This document shows, one piece after another, positions 25,981 through 35,249 of a DNA stretch of 64,000 bases (positions within the stretch are counted from its first letter, which is position 1; each line of letters starts with the position of its first letter). The stretch comes from Ornithinibacillus massiliensis (GTDB lineage: Bacteria > Bacillota > Bacilli > Bacillales > Amphibacillaceae). Both the position numbers and the translations under genes were made by a program. The notes beneath the pieces are model-generated. The model saw nothing but the letters and a program-made list of their open reading frames with translations. It did not search any database and had not been told where the DNA came from. Location: the NCBI RefSeq assembly GCF_018310345.1, contig NZ_JAGXBY010000006.1, positions 43,223 to 107,222 on the forward strand. The letters are read 5' to 3'.

Positions 25981-26430
25981 CTACAATTTATACCCTGTTC
26001 TACTCTTAAATCGTTTTAAAATAACAGAGCTTTCCACACGTGTAATTCCCTCTACTGAATAAAGCTCTTCGTTAATAAATGTTTCTAATTTTTGGAAGTC
26101 CTCTACTAATACGTGCATATGTAACGTACTTGGACCAGTCATTTGATAAATGCTTGCGACATTTGGATTGTCTGCTAAATTTTGTGCTACGGTTTGTAAT
26201 TGCTTTGGTTCGACATCTACTTCGAAAAACGCTGAAACTTTTTTTCCCATCTTTTCTGAATTAATGACAACAGTAAATTTTTCGATGACGCCTTTATCTT
26301 TTAGGTTTTGTATTCGATCTTTTACCGCAACACGGGATAAGCCTACTTTTTCTGCAAGCTCAACATAAGATAAACGTCCATCTTCAGCTAATAGGGATAG
26401 TAATTTTTTATCTATTTCATCGTATTTCAT
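25981..26430 (-). CDS. ywrC: Lrp/AsnC-family transcriptional regulator (YwrC-like)
   Basis: A 149-residue feast/famine regulator: an N-terminal helix-turn-helix at about 4-60 (DKKLLSLLAEDGRLSYVELAEKVGLS...) and a C-terminal RAM effector domain (about 65-145) with a TGPSTLHMHV core. The ATG at 26430 follows GGGAG; the upstream frame extension from 26466 is less likely. It is divergent from a gamma-glutamyltransferase-like gene followed by a chromate-transporter pair. The same set (ywrC, ywrD, ywrB, ywrA) exists in Bacillus subtilis, so it probably regulates those genes. Candidate operators are the direct repeats at 26465 and 26546. Confidence 0.85.
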   Translation of the reverse strand: MKYDEIDKKLLSLLAEDGRLSYVELAEKVGLSRVAVKDRIQNLKDKGVIEKFTVVINSEKMGKKVSAFFEVDVEPKQLQTVAQNLADNPNVASIYQMTGPSTLHMHVLVEDFQKLETFINEELYSVEGITRVESSVILKRFKSRTGYKL

Positions 26431-26464
26431 TTCTGATCGCTCCCTGAGTAGATATTTTGTTAAC

Positions 26465-26593
26465 ATTATAGAAGATGTCTAAACAAAATGAAAGTAAATC
26501 ATCGTTAATTTGATTGAAAGGAAAGTATGAATGAAATTTTACTTTATTATAGAAGATTCCTAGATTGACAGATTAGTTTTTCTTTCGTAATAT
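26465..26593. promoter_or_regulatory. Divergent control region: direct repeats and ywrD-like promoter
   Basis: A 17-base motif ATTATAGAAGAT-KY-CTA occurs at 26465-26481 and 26546-26562, 81 bases apart in the same orientation. A promoter on the plus strand, TTGACA at 26565-26570 and TAATAT at 26588-26593 with a 17-base spacer, begins just after the second copy. The repeats are good candidates for the Lrp-like regulator encoded on the left. Confidence 0.65.
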
Positions 26594-26631
26594 GATATAT
26601 AATTTCGAGCATTTATTGGGGAGGGTTTTAG

Positions 26632-28245
26632 TTGGTTACATTTAATCATCAATCATATCCGTATGCGAACACGAGACATTCTACATATGGAAAAAATGGA
26701 ATGGTAGCAACATCTCAGCCACTTGCTGCACAGGCTGGTCTAGAAATTTTGAAAAAGGGCGGGAATGCAATTGATGCTGCAATAGCAACTGCTGCATGTT
26801 TAACTGTTGTAGAACCAACCTCTAATGGTATTGGAGGTGATGCCTTTGCCCTTGTTTGGACGAAGGGAGAGCTCCATGGACTAAATGCTAGTGGGAAATC
26901 ACCAAAGAATATTTCCATTGAAGCTGTAAAGGAAGCTGGCCATGAGGAAGTTCCTACTCACGGCTGGATTCCAGTAACGGTTCCAGGTGTTCCGGGCGCA
27001 TGGGCTGAATTATCAGAGCGATTTGGCAAGCTTCCACTGGATGAAGTGTTAGCACCAGCCATTCGTTATGCCGAGGAAGGATATCCTGTTTCACCAACAT
27101 TAGGGAAGTATTGGAACTTAGCCTATAAAGCATTTAAACAACGTCTAACAGGTGATGAATTCAAGCATTGGTTTGATACCTTTGCACCATACGGTCGGGC
27201 GCCAAAGATTGGTGAGATGTGGTCTTCACCAGGGCATGCAGCTACACTAAGGTCGATTGGAAAAACGAAGGCAGCTTCATTTTACCGTGGTGAGCTAGCA
27301 GAGAAGATTGTCCAATTCTCTAAAGAAACTGGTGGCTATTTAACAGCGGAAGATCTTGCAGATTTTAACGCAGAATGGGTTGACCCAATCCATGTGAATT
27401 ACCGAGGCTATGAGGTATGGGAAATCCCACCTAATGGTCAAGGAATTGTTGCATTACAAGCATTAAATATTTTAAAAGGCTTTGAGTTCCCAGAGAAAGA
27501 ATCTGTTGATACGTATCATAAACAAATTGAAGCAATTAAGCTAGCTTTTGCTGATGCTGAAAAATATGTTACAGATGAAGCGCATATGAGGGTTACTTCT
27601 GAGCAAATATTAAGTGAAGAGTACGCAGAAAAGCGTAGAAGCCTAATTGGTGAAGAAGCACTCCTTCCTGAAGCTGGTGATCCAGCACTAAGTGGTACGG
27701 TTTACTTAGCAGCGGCTGATGGAGAAGGAAATATGATTTCCTATATTCAAAGTAACTACATGGGATTTGGTTCTGGTATTGTTGTTCCAGGTACAGGAAT
27801 TGCACTGCAAAACCGTGGACATAATTTCTCAATGAATCCTGAACATGCCAATGCTTTAGAAGGTGGAAAACGTACATACCATACTATTATTCCTGGATTT
27901 ATGACCAAGGGTGACCAACCAGTCGGACCATTTGGTGTAATGGGTGGGTTTATGCAACCACAAGGACATGTGCAAGTAGTTATGAATACCGTAGACTTTG
28001 GTTTAAATCCGCAAGCTGCTCTCGATGCACCTCGTTGGCAATGGATGAAGGAGAAAGTCGTTGAAGTAGAAAATCGTTTCCCGCATCATTTAGCACAAGC
28101 TTTGGCAGAAAAAGGGCATCATATAAAAATAGCTCTTGAACCGAATAGCTTTGGACGCGGGCAGATTATTTGGCGTGACCCTGAAACGGGAGTGTTAGTC
28201 GGTGGTACGGAAACTAGAACAGATGGAACAGTTGCAGCTTGGTAA
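26632..28245 (+). CDS. ywrD: Gamma-glutamyltransferase-like protein (YwrD-like)
   Basis: A 537-residue Ntn-hydrolase of the gamma-glutamyltransferase family. The Thr of SGTVYLAAAD (residue 356) is the expected autocleavage site and nucleophile, dividing a large subunit from a small one. GGNAIDAAIATA and NGIGGDAF are conserved N-terminal motifs. No signal peptide is seen, so unlike secreted GGT it is probably cytoplasmic, as for YwrD. Its substrate is unclear; relatives act on glutathione, glutaryl or other gamma-glutamyl compounds. The start is a TTG with GGGGAGGG upstream. It heads an operon with two CHR genes. Confidence 0.85.
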   Translation: MVTFNHQSYPYANTRHSTYGKNGMVATSQPLAAQAGLEILKKGGNAIDAAIATAACLTVVEPTSNGIGGDAFALVWTKGELHGLNASGKSPKNISIEAVKEAGHEEVPTHGWIPVTVPGVPGAWAELSERFGKLPLDEVLAPAIRYAEEGYPVSPTLGKYWNLAYKAFKQRLTGDEFKHWFDTFAPYGRAPKIGEMWSSPGHAATLRSIGKTKAASFYRGELAEKIVQFSKETGGYLTAEDLADFNAEWVDPIHVNYRGYEVWEIPPNGQGIVALQALNILKGFEFPEKESVDTYHKQIEAIKLAFADAEKYVTDEAHMRVTSEQILSEEYAEKRRSLIGEEALLPEAGDPALSGTVYLAAADGEGNMISYIQSNYMGFGSGIVVPGTGIALQNRGHNFSMNPEHANALEGGKRTYHTIIPGFMTKGDQPVGPFGVMGGFMQPQGHVQVVMNTVDFGLNPQAALDAPRWQWMKEKVVEVENRFPHHLAQALAEKGHHIKIALEPNSFGRGQIIWRDPETGVLVGGTETRTDGTVAAW

Positions 28246-28273
28246 TATGAACAGAAAGGTTGTTAAGGTTTAA

Positions 28274-28834
28274 ATGAAAACACAATGGCATTTGTTTTTA
28301 GCTTTCTTTCGAGTGGGAATGCTGGGATATGGTGGTGGCCCGGCATCCATTCCACTGATGCATAAGGAAGTTGTGAGTACATACAAGTGGATGGATGATG
28401 AGGAATTCGGGGATGTATTAGCGATAGCGAATACACTCCCAGGTCCAATTGCTACCAAATTAGCTGGATATATTGGCTACCGAATGTCTGGTTGGTTAGG
28501 GATGATGAATGCACTGATAGCAACGATATTACCGACTGTCGTATTATTGATTGTTTTATTATCAACACTAGCATCCTTTAAAGATATCCACTGGGTAAAA
28601 GGAATGACTGCAGCAATCGTCCCTGTTGTTGGAATGATGATGGCTACATTAACCTGGCAATTCTTTGATAAAGCAAGAGAAGGGATGGGCTGGATTCGAG
28701 CGATATTAATGACTATTGGGACTATTATATTTTTATATATTTTAGATATCCACCCAGCAATAATAATTGTCATACTCATAGTTGCTGCTCTGCTTATCCG
28801 AGATAAACAACGTGAAAAAGGAGGGGACCGTTAA
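28274..28834 (+). CDS. Chromate transporter, short-chain CHR protein (first of pair)
   Basis: A 186-residue CHR-domain membrane protein with FFRVGMLGYGGGPASIPLMHKEVV at the N terminus and NTLPGPIATKLAGYIGYR, the two conserved CHR motifs. About five or six membrane segments follow. Short-chain CHR proteins work as pairs that export chromate; the natural anion could also be sulfate-like. It starts 28 bases after the YwrD-like gene, with a weak ribosome site (AAGG), and overlaps the partner gene by one base. Confidence 0.88.
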   Translation: MKTQWHLFLAFFRVGMLGYGGGPASIPLMHKEVVSTYKWMDDEEFGDVLAIANTLPGPIATKLAGYIGYRMSGWLGMMNALIATILPTVVLLIVLLSTLASFKDIHWVKGMTAAIVPVVGMMMATLTWQFFDKAREGMGWIRAILMTIGTIIFLYILDIHPAIIIVILIVAALLIRDKQREKGGDR

Positions 28835-29367
28835 TGTTGCTAACGTATTGGCAAATTTTTATATCCCATTTTATTCCAGGAATCGTTGGCTATGGTGGCG
28901 GTCCAGCAGCTATTCCACTAGTTGAAAATGAAGTGGTTGGTAGATACGGATGGATGACCGTTCAGGAATTTAGTGAGGTGTTGGCTTTAGCAAATTCACT
29001 ACCTGGCCCCATCAATACAAAAATGGCAGGTTATGTTGGATATGAAGTTGGTGGAATAATAGGTGCTTTTATTGCTATTTTTGCCACTGTAGCACCATCA
29101 TTAATTATTTTGATTATACTATTGAACTTATTGAATAAATTTAAACACTCTCCTAAAGTAAAACGTATTACATTATTTGTTCGTCCTGTTATAGCAATCT
29201 TACTTGGATATATGGCATGGAGGTTCTTCTTTGAGTCGTATGAAGGTATTGGATTGTTACATACAGTTATCATTGCACTAGCGAGCTACCTCTTAATCGA
29301 ACGAATTAAAATAAATCCTGCCTTTGTTATTTTAGGTGCATTTTTATATGGTGGATTGTTATTATAA
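28834..29367 (+). CDS. Chromate transporter, short-chain CHR protein (second of pair)
   Basis: The 177-residue partner repeats the CHR layout: ISHFIPGIVGYGGGPAAIPLVENEVV and ANSLPGPINTKMAGYVGYE. It probably inserts with opposite topology to the first protein, as for known pairs. Its ATG shares the last base of the upstream stop codon (TAATG), so both subunits should be made in similar amounts. AAAGGAGG precedes it. About 90 bases further on is the bidirectional terminator shared with the HAD gene. Confidence 0.88.
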   Translation: MLLTYWQIFISHFIPGIVGYGGGPAAIPLVENEVVGRYGWMTVQEFSEVLALANSLPGPINTKMAGYVGYEVGGIIGAFIAIFATVAPSLIILIILLNLLNKFKHSPKVKRITLFVRPVIAILLGYMAWRFFFESYEGIGLLHTVIIALASYLLIERIKINPAFVILGAFLYGGLLL

Positions 29368-29455
29368 GGAGAAATTCCTAATAGGATGGCTTGCGCTTTC
29401 TTCATATTGGCTTAAAAATGGGATAAGTCGGCTATCGTATAATACATTTTCAATC

Positions 29456-29492
29456 AAAAAAGATGATGAGACATTGTTCTCATCATCTTTTT
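29456..29492. terminator. Bidirectional terminator
   Basis: A near-perfect stem of about 14 bp (GATGATGAGA with TCTCATCATC) is flanked by A residues on the left and T residues on the right, so it can serve the CHR operon and the opposing HAD gene. Confidence 0.85.
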
Positions 29493-29502
29493 AATATGTA
29501 CG

Positions 29503-30288
29503 CTACTTCACTAATCCTAGTTCCTTCAATCCATAGAATACACCTGCATCAGCTACAGTCTTCGTTTCATATTTGGCGTACTGAAATAGTTCCGGATTGG
29601 CATTACCCATGGCAAAGCTTGCACCGACTGTCTCCAGCATCTCTTTGTCATTCATTCCATCTCCAAAGGCGATAGACGCTTCAGCAGAAATAGTTAGATG
29701 TTTTAATGCTATTTTAACAGCTTCTCCTTTATTAACGGATCTTCGAATGACATCATAGCATTGCTCCGCACCATTAACATTTACTTGTGATAGCCTAATA
29801 TCATCATCTTTTTCGTATAAACTCACTTCTTTAGGCGTTACATTAATTAAGGTTGCACCTAAAATATGTTCGATAATATCCTCATTCATTGGTTTTAGGT
29901 TTGATAATGCAAACATTTCAGCGAATTTTATCAACGGAGGTGAATCTAATGACGTAACGAAATTATCTTCACTGGAATAGAAAATGATGTCATGGCCATG
30001 CTCTTCGGCAATTGCTAGATATCTTTTTACAATGGTAGGGTCCATTGGAGCATCTAATATGTTTTTACCTTTATACATGGCATAGGCTCCGTTATAGCCG
30101 ATGAAAGATTTAATATTTAAATCCGCAGCAAGCTCACTTAATTCGTGGGAAGGCCTGCCAGTTGCTAAGAAAACTTCCATTCCTAATTCTTGTACTTGAG
30201 CGATCGCTTCCTTTGTTTTTGGATGATACGTATGATCTGGTTTTAAAATCGTGCCATCAATGTCTAGAAATAATATTTGATATGTCAT
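29503..30288 (-). CDS. Cof-type HAD-superfamily phosphatase
   Basis: A 261-residue HAD hydrolase. Motif I is FLDIDGTIL with nucleophile Asp9 and acid-base Asp11, motif II is FLATGRPS, motif III Lys lies in NKGEAVKIAL, and motif IV is IAFGDGMNDKEM. The large C2 cap between about residues 85 and 185 marks the Cof/IIB group, which acts on sugar phosphates, FMN or similar small metabolites. The ATG at 30288 follows GAGGAG on the minus strand. It is a single gene with no functional hint from its neighbours. Confidence 0.9.
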   Translation of the reverse strand: MTYQILFLDIDGTILKPDHTYHPKTKEAIAQVQELGMEVFLATGRPSHELSELAADLNIKSFIGYNGAYAMYKGKNILDAPMDPTIVKRYLAIAEEHGHDIIFYSSEDNFVTSLDSPPLIKFAEMFALSNLKPMNEDIIEHILGATLINVTPKEVSLYEKDDDIRLSQVNVNGAEQCYDVIRRSVNKGEAVKIALKHLTISAEASIAFGDGMNDKEMLETVGASFAMGNANPELFQYAKYETKTVADAGVFYGLKELGLVK

Positions 30289-30448
30289 GTCAATCTCCTC
30301 TTAATGTAGTGATGACTATAGTGTATCATAGAACGATTAAGGAATCGAAAACAGATTGTAAAGATAAATAATTGTAATACTATTTTAATATCTTTTATAA
30401 TAGGGATAACTTAATATACTTAATTTCTCATAAGGTAGGAGATATAGT

Positions 30449-30901
30449 TTGATCATTCGAAAATTGCTAAAAGATGAAGTGCCCCCAATTGATTTATTAC
30501 TACTTGCAGATCCATCAGAAGAAATGATTATGGGATACTTACAACGTGGAGATTGCTATGTAGCGGAGTTAGATAGTGAAATAGTAGGGGTTTTTGTTTT
30601 ACTTCCGACAAGACCTGGAACGATGGAGATTGTAAATGTTGCTGTCTCAAAAGAATATCAGAGTAAAGGTATTGGGAAAAAACTTATTCAAGATGCGATT
30701 GAAAAAGCAAAAATAGGTGGATATAACGCAGTTGAAATTGGTACTGGTAATTCTAGTATTAATCAACTAGCGCTATATCAAAAATGTGGATTTCGCATTA
30801 TCGGAATCGATCCAGACTTCTTTATCCGTAATTATTCGGAAGAAATCTTTGAATATGGTATTCAATGTAGAGATATGATTCGGTTAAAGCTAGATTTATA
30901 G
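30449..30901 (+). CDS. GNAT-family N-acetyltransferase
   Basis: A 150-residue acetyltransferase. The acetyl-CoA-binding segment is VAVSKEYQSKGIGKKLIQDAIEKA (motif A, with QSKGIGKKL as the pyrophosphate loop), followed by NQLALYQKCGFRIIGID (motif B). The acceptor is unknown. The start is TTG at 30449 with TAGGAGA upstream. A small unknown gene follows after 36 bases, likely in the same transcript, which ends at 31364-31390. Confidence 0.88.
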   Translation: MIIRKLLKDEVPPIDLLLLADPSEEMIMGYLQRGDCYVAELDSEIVGVFVLLPTRPGTMEIVNVAVSKEYQSKGIGKKLIQDAIEKAKIGGYNAVEIGTGNSSINQLALYQKCGFRIIGIDPDFFIRNYSEEIFEYGIQCRDMIRLKLDL

Positions 30902-30937
30902 GGGAAGAGAGAAGTATTAATAGTGAGGAACGGTAAA

Positions 30938-31360
30938 ATGGATATAAAATTCTGCTTTCAATTAACGAAGGAAAGTACAACAAAGGATGCCTATCAGCTT
31001 GGCTTTCTTGAAGCGGATTTAACGATTTTAGTGAATGGCCATGTATTCTTTCACGAACCCTATATAACGATAGCGGAGCTTGGAGTTCAATTAGGAGAAT
31101 GGATTAAAAATGTAAATAGTGGTCGCATGATGAATATGAATTATCTATCTATTGATCATGATGAGCCGATCATTAACTTTGTGTATAGGGATAATCATCA
31201 GTGGAAGCTTACGTCAATTTGGCAAAAATTTAGTGTGGATGAGATTATTCCTACAAACACTTTACTGCAAGCTACGAATGATTTTTTACATGAATTACAC
31301 GCAGAATTGAATTCGATTAATTACGCTGTAAAACTGGATAAATATTTACCAAGAACATAA
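30938..31360 (+). CDS. Conserved-looking cytoplasmic protein, function unknown
   Basis: A 140-residue soluble protein without recognisable domain motifs. The first part alternates strand-like segments (MDIKFCFQLTKE, ADLTILVNGHVFFHEPYITI) and the C-terminal part is helical (about 105-130). The ATG at 30938 is preferred because GAGGA lies eight bases upstream; a GTG at 30923 would place that site inside the gene. It follows the acetyltransferase gene closely. I do not recognise the family. Confidence 0.6.
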   Translation: MDIKFCFQLTKESTTKDAYQLGFLEADLTILVNGHVFFHEPYITIAELGVQLGEWIKNVNSGRMMNMNYLSIDHDEPIINFVYRDNHQWKLTSIWQKFSVDEIIPTNTLLQATNDFLHELHAELNSINYAVKLDKYLPRT

Positions 31361-31363
31361 GAG

Positions 31364-31390
31364 AACCGGAGAGATAGCTCTCCGGTTTTC
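31364..31390. terminator. Bidirectional terminator between convergent genes
   Basis: AACCGGAGAG (31364-31373) and CTCTCCGGTT (31378-31387) form a 10-bp stem with a 4-base loop, followed by T residues. Confidence 0.85.
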
Positions 31391-31394
31391 CTAA

Positions 31395-33092
31395 TTATAA
31401 AGCCTTATCATCCACACTAGCTAACCATGCTTCTATTGCTTTCACAGTGGATTCGACAGTACCTTCCTCAAATGGAGATTTTAAGTTTGCTGTTTTTACT
31501 AATTCTAAGAAAGGTTTAGAACCGCCTAATTTACAAAGCTTCAAATAATCATTCCAAGCTTCCTCACAGTTTTCTCTTGAGCGTTTCCAGAATTGGAAGG
31601 CACAGATTTGTGCTAGAGTGTAATCGATGTAATAAAATGGCACATCATAAATATGTCCTTGGCGCTGCCAAATTGCCCCGGTACTCCAGTACGGCAGATC
31701 ATCATAATCACGATGTGGTAGATATTTTTCCTCTACTTGTTTCCAAGCTGCTTTTCGTTCTTCAGGTGTCCAGTCTGGATTTTCATAAACTAAATGCTGG
31801 AACTCATCAACAGCTACTCCATATGGAAGAAAACGTAATCCACTTGATAGATGGGAATACTTATATTTGTCTGTATCCTCTTGGAAGAACAATTCCATCC
31901 ATGGCCAAGTGAAGAATTCCATACTCATAGAATGTATTTCAGCAGCTTCATAGGTCGGCCAAATGTATTCAGGGATACCAATACTACGGCTTTGATACAC
32001 TTGGAAGGCATGACCTGCTTCGTGTGTTAATACATCTATATCTCCTGAAGTACCATTGAAGTTAGAGAAGATAAATGGTGATTGATAATCCTCGATAAAT
32101 GTACAATAGCCACCAGATTCTTTTCCTTTTTTCGCTTCAAGGTCCATTAGATTACGTTCAATCATAAAATTAAAGAATTCATTCGTCTCTGGTGACAACT
32201 CTTCATACATCTTTTTCCCATTTTCGATAATCCATTCTGGTGAACCTTTTGGATTCGCGTTTCCTGTTTTGTATTGGAAGCTTTCATCATAGAACTTCAA
32301 GGAATCAAGCCCAATGCGTTTAGCTTGCTTTTCATAAAGCTTCGTTACTAGAGGCACAATGTATTCTTGTACTTGCTTCCGGTAATTTGCAACCATTTCT
32401 ACATTGTAATCAATACGCATCATGCGAACATAGCCTAATTCTACGAAGTTTTTATAACCAAGCGTGGTCGCGATTTCATGACGAACTTTTACTAATTGAT
32501 CATAAATGTCATCAAATTTCTTGGCATTTTCCTCGAAGAAGCGAGCAGAAGCTCTAGCACAGTTTTTACGGACTTCACGATCCTTATCCTGTAGGAATGG
32601 ACCTAGCTGAGCTAATGTGTACGTTTTGCCATTAAATTCTATTTCAGCTGAAGCAACTAATTTCGAATACTCGGATGTTAATTTATTTTCTTTTTGCAGT
32701 AGTCCCATTACTTCAGGAGCAAATCCTTTAATCGAGTAATCCGCTATTTCAAATAATTGTGATCCCCATTTTTCCTCTAAATCTGCTCGGAATGGTGTCT
32801 TTACTAATTCTTTGTAAAAATCAGTATTTAATTTTTGCACCTCAGGGGAAATCTCATCCCAATAATCACGTTCCTTTTGATAAAATTCATCATTTGTATC
32901 AATGGAGGCACGAACGTAAACAAGATTAAATAAAGTGGAAATGTGATTTCGGAAAGCATTGATTGCTTCAATAGCTTCATTCTGTTCTTCTACCGATTTA
33001 GCTTTGGTAAAAGCTTCTAATAGCTTTGCAAACTTGTCTTTTTCTTGCTCAAAATCTGGTCTTTCATATGTATAATTTTCAAACGTTAGCAA
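31395..33092 (-). CDS. M3-family oligoendopeptidase
   Basis: A 565-residue zinc metallopeptidase. The active site THEAGHAFQ (HEAGH at 357-361) holds two zinc ligands and the catalytic Glu; the third ligand is in AAEIHSMSMEF. Size and the motif order place it in the thimet/PepF oligoendopeptidase group, which degrades short peptides in the cytoplasm. No signal peptide is present. Translation starts at a TTG (33092) with GGGGGA upstream on the minus strand. It converges on the acetyltransferase pair. Confidence 0.92.
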   Translation of the reverse strand: MLTFENYTYERPDFEQEKDKFAKLLEAFTKAKSVEEQNEAIEAINAFRNHISTLFNLVYVRASIDTNDEFYQKERDYWDEISPEVQKLNTDFYKELVKTPFRADLEEKWGSQLFEIADYSIKGFAPEVMGLLQKENKLTSEYSKLVASAEIEFNGKTYTLAQLGPFLQDKDREVRKNCARASARFFEENAKKFDDIYDQLVKVRHEIATTLGYKNFVELGYVRMMRIDYNVEMVANYRKQVQEYIVPLVTKLYEKQAKRIGLDSLKFYDESFQYKTGNANPKGSPEWIIENGKKMYEELSPETNEFFNFMIERNLMDLEAKKGKESGGYCTFIEDYQSPFIFSNFNGTSGDIDVLTHEAGHAFQVYQSRSIGIPEYIWPTYEAAEIHSMSMEFFTWPWMELFFQEDTDKYKYSHLSSGLRFLPYGVAVDEFQHLVYENPDWTPEERKAAWKQVEEKYLPHRDYDDLPYWSTGAIWQRQGHIYDVPFYYIDYTLAQICAFQFWKRSRENCEEAWNDYLKLCKLGGSKPFLELVKTANLKSPFEEGTVESTVKAIEAWLASVDDKAL

Positions 33093-33279
33093 ATAAATTC
33101 CCCCTTAAAATTAATGAAATCAATTTTCTATTATAGTGTACACTATTTTGGAGGAAATGAAGACTTTTTTGGTTGGAAGAATGTGAATATTTGTTTATCA
33201 GTATTGATAGCGAATGGAGGAAAGGGAAAGGGGTTTTCTTAAATACTAAATCTCGTTTATGGTAAAACGAAAAGAGGCC

Positions 33280-33553
33280 GGGACAAAAGAATTTATCCTA
33301 AAGGAAAAACCGAATGATGAGCAAAGACCACGCTCCGGAAATATACTTGCGGTTGCTTCCAGCACAGGGGCGACATCTGCTCGATAAAAACATCGCAGTG
33401 TCTATCTTGCCGCCGGGCGGCTGGTGAGCCCCCTCGTGCTACTTCTTTAGGGGTCTCAACCTTGTCTTAACCTCCCGCAGGAGTCTACGTATATTTCCGG
33501 AGCTAGTATCGTGTATCATTCGGTTTTACATTTAATTCTTTTAGTTATGTCCC
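33280..33553. repeat. Interspersed element with imperfect terminal inverted repeats
   Basis: Left arm 33280-33318 begins GGGACAAAAGAATTT and ends CCGAATGAT; right arm 33515-33553 is its imperfect reverse complement. The 274-base element carries a GC-rich core (GACATCTGCTCGA ... GGCGGCTGGTGAG ... CAGGAGTCTACG) that matches 1-305. It has no open frame of its own and fills most of the 503-base gap between two minus-strand genes. It looks like a MITE or a large structured repeat. Confidence 0.75.
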
Positions 33554-33595
33554 ACTCTCTCATAATACATCTGTTTCATGCGGTTCGCTCAAAAA

Positions 33596-33784
33596 TTATC
33601 CTGCTTCTACATATTGCGGTATTGACTTTTGCTTATGTATAGCAATATAAAGTAAAACAATGCCGCCAATAAATAAAATGGTTTTGATAAAAGAGAAGTC
33701 GGTGAATCCTAATACCATGTTTAGTAGACCAAAAACACCAACAAATAGTAACAAATAAACAACTGCAAGCTTGGTATTGCCCAT
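33596..33784 (-). CDS. Small two-helix membrane protein, function unknown
   Basis: A 62-residue protein made almost entirely of two hydrophobic helices (about 6-26 and 33-51) with a short polar tail ending in QYVEAG. GGAGGGG lies seven bases before the ATG at 33784, clearly better placed than the in-frame GTG at 33787. Size and topology suggest a small membrane-associated regulator or stress protein, but I do not recognise the family. Confidence 0.6.
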   Translation of the reverse strand: MGNTKLAVVYLLLFVGVFGLLNMVLGFTDFSFIKTILFIGGIVLLYIAIHKQKSIPQYVEAG

Positions 33785-34014
33785 CACTTTACCCCTCCGT
33801 TTTAATACTTAATTCTATTCAATAAAGCTTCCCGTAACATAGCAGTTTATTAAATGTGCATTTAATTCCTTATATTTTCATATTAACGTATCATCCATTT
33901 TATTTGAAAATGATGAAATGTAAAATAAACCATTTGTATATCGATATAGGTTTCTATGTTGTTACTACTAGGTAAATAGGAAAAGGAGGGGCTGTTATTA
34001 GGGAATAAGGGACA

Positions 34015-34038
34015 GACCACCAGTTAACACTGATGGTC
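34015..34038. terminator. Hairpin downstream of the symporter gene
   Basis: GACCACCAG (34015-34023) and CTGATGGTC (34030-34038) pair with one mismatch just past the stop of the minus-strand symporter gene. There is no strong T run. Confidence 0.45.
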
Positions 34039-34046
34039 TTGTTGCA

Positions 34047-35249
34047 TCATGCCGCTACAGCCTTATTTTTATTTTCCGATTGATCCAATACTACACTTGC
34101 CGTGGCATCTCCCATCACATTAACCGCTGTACGAATCATATCCAAAATACGGTCAATTCCAGCAACAAGCGCAATGGCTTCTAGTGGGAGATTAACGGCT
34201 GCTAATGTCATGGTTAGCATAACCATGCCTGCACCAGGAACACCTGCTGCACCAATAGAAGCTAAGGTTGCTACAAGAGCAACAATTAGAAGTTGCCCGA
34301 TAGATAGCGATTGGCCAAAGTATTGGGCAGTAAACATAACAGCAATCCCTTGATAGATTGCAGTTCCATCCATATTAATAGTAGCACCTAATGGCAAGAC
34401 AAAGCTGGAGGTCTCTTTTGATACACCAAGATTTTCTTGTGTGTTTTTCATGGTAACAGGAAGTGTGCCTGAGCTACTACATGTTGTAAATGCTACTGTT
34501 ACGGCGGGGAGTATGCCTTTTAAAAACTGTAAGGGACTCATTTTTCCTAATGTTTTAAGAGCAATAGAGTAGATTACGACGATATGAAGCACACTAGCAA
34601 TTAATATGGCGATTATTAACTTCATTAATGGCATTAAGACATCAAGACCGTATTGTCCGACAATTGGAGCAAGTAAGCCAAAGACACCAAGAGGAACTAG
34701 CTTCATTACGACTGCGGTAATTTTGTACATTACCTCAGCAAGTCCATCGAAAAATCGTTGTACAGGTGCTGCCTTATCACCTGCCAGTGTAATACCTAGT
34801 CCTAGAAAGATAGCGAAAAAGATAATTTGTAAAATGTTAGCGGTTGCAAGTGATTCAATGGGATTCGTAGGAATAATATTTAGCAGTGTATCCATCACAC
34901 TTTGTGTTTCACCTGATGGGATATTTTCTTCGTTTAGACTTACATCAACCCCTGTTCCTGGAGATAGTAGGAGTGCAACTATTAGACCGATGGTAATCGC
35001 AAAAAAACTAGTCACAAGGTAAAAGGAGATGGTTTTCCCACCTAATCTACCGAGTTTCTTCATACTACCAGCACTCGTTACACCAACTATAATCGTGGCT
35101 AAGATTAATGGTACGATAATGAAACGGATGAGACGTAAGAATAAATCCCCGAGTGGCTGAACATATGCCGCTCTATCACCTAATAACAACCCAACTATAA
35201 TAGCTAATACAAAAGCAGCAAGTAATTGCCACAAAAAGCGGTTTTTCAT
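34047..35249 (-). CDS. Dicarboxylate/amino acid:cation symporter (DAACS family)
   Basis: A 400-residue membrane transporter of the GltP/GltT/DctA family with eight membrane helices and two re-entrant loops. Diagnostic motifs are TCSSSGTLPVTM (hairpin 1) and ATINMDGTAIYQGIAVMF (NMDGT, sodium and substrate site), then GIDRILDMIRTAVNVMGD in helix 8, whose Asp and Arg contact the substrate. It imports glutamate, aspartate or C4-dicarboxylates with sodium or protons; these cannot be separated by eye. AAAGGAG precedes the start. It is divergent from a small membrane protein gene. Confidence 0.92.
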   Translation of the reverse strand: MKNRFLWQLLAAFVLAIIVGLLLGDRAAYVQPLGDLFLRLIRFIIVPLILATIIVGVTSAGSMKKLGRLGGKTISFYLVTSFFAITIGLIVALLLSPGTGVDVSLNEENIPSGETQSVMDTLLNIIPTNPIESLATANILQIIFFAIFLGLGITLAGDKAAPVQRFFDGLAEVMYKITAVVMKLVPLGVFGLLAPIVGQYGLDVLMPLMKLIIAILIASVLHIVVIYSIALKTLGKMSPLQFLKGILPAVTVAFTTCSSSGTLPVTMKNTQENLGVSKETSSFVLPLGATINMDGTAIYQGIAVMFTAQYFGQSLSIGQLLIVALVATLASIGAAGVPGAGMVMLTMTLAAVNLPLEAIALVAGIDRILDMIRTAVNVMGDATASVVLDQSENKNKAVAA

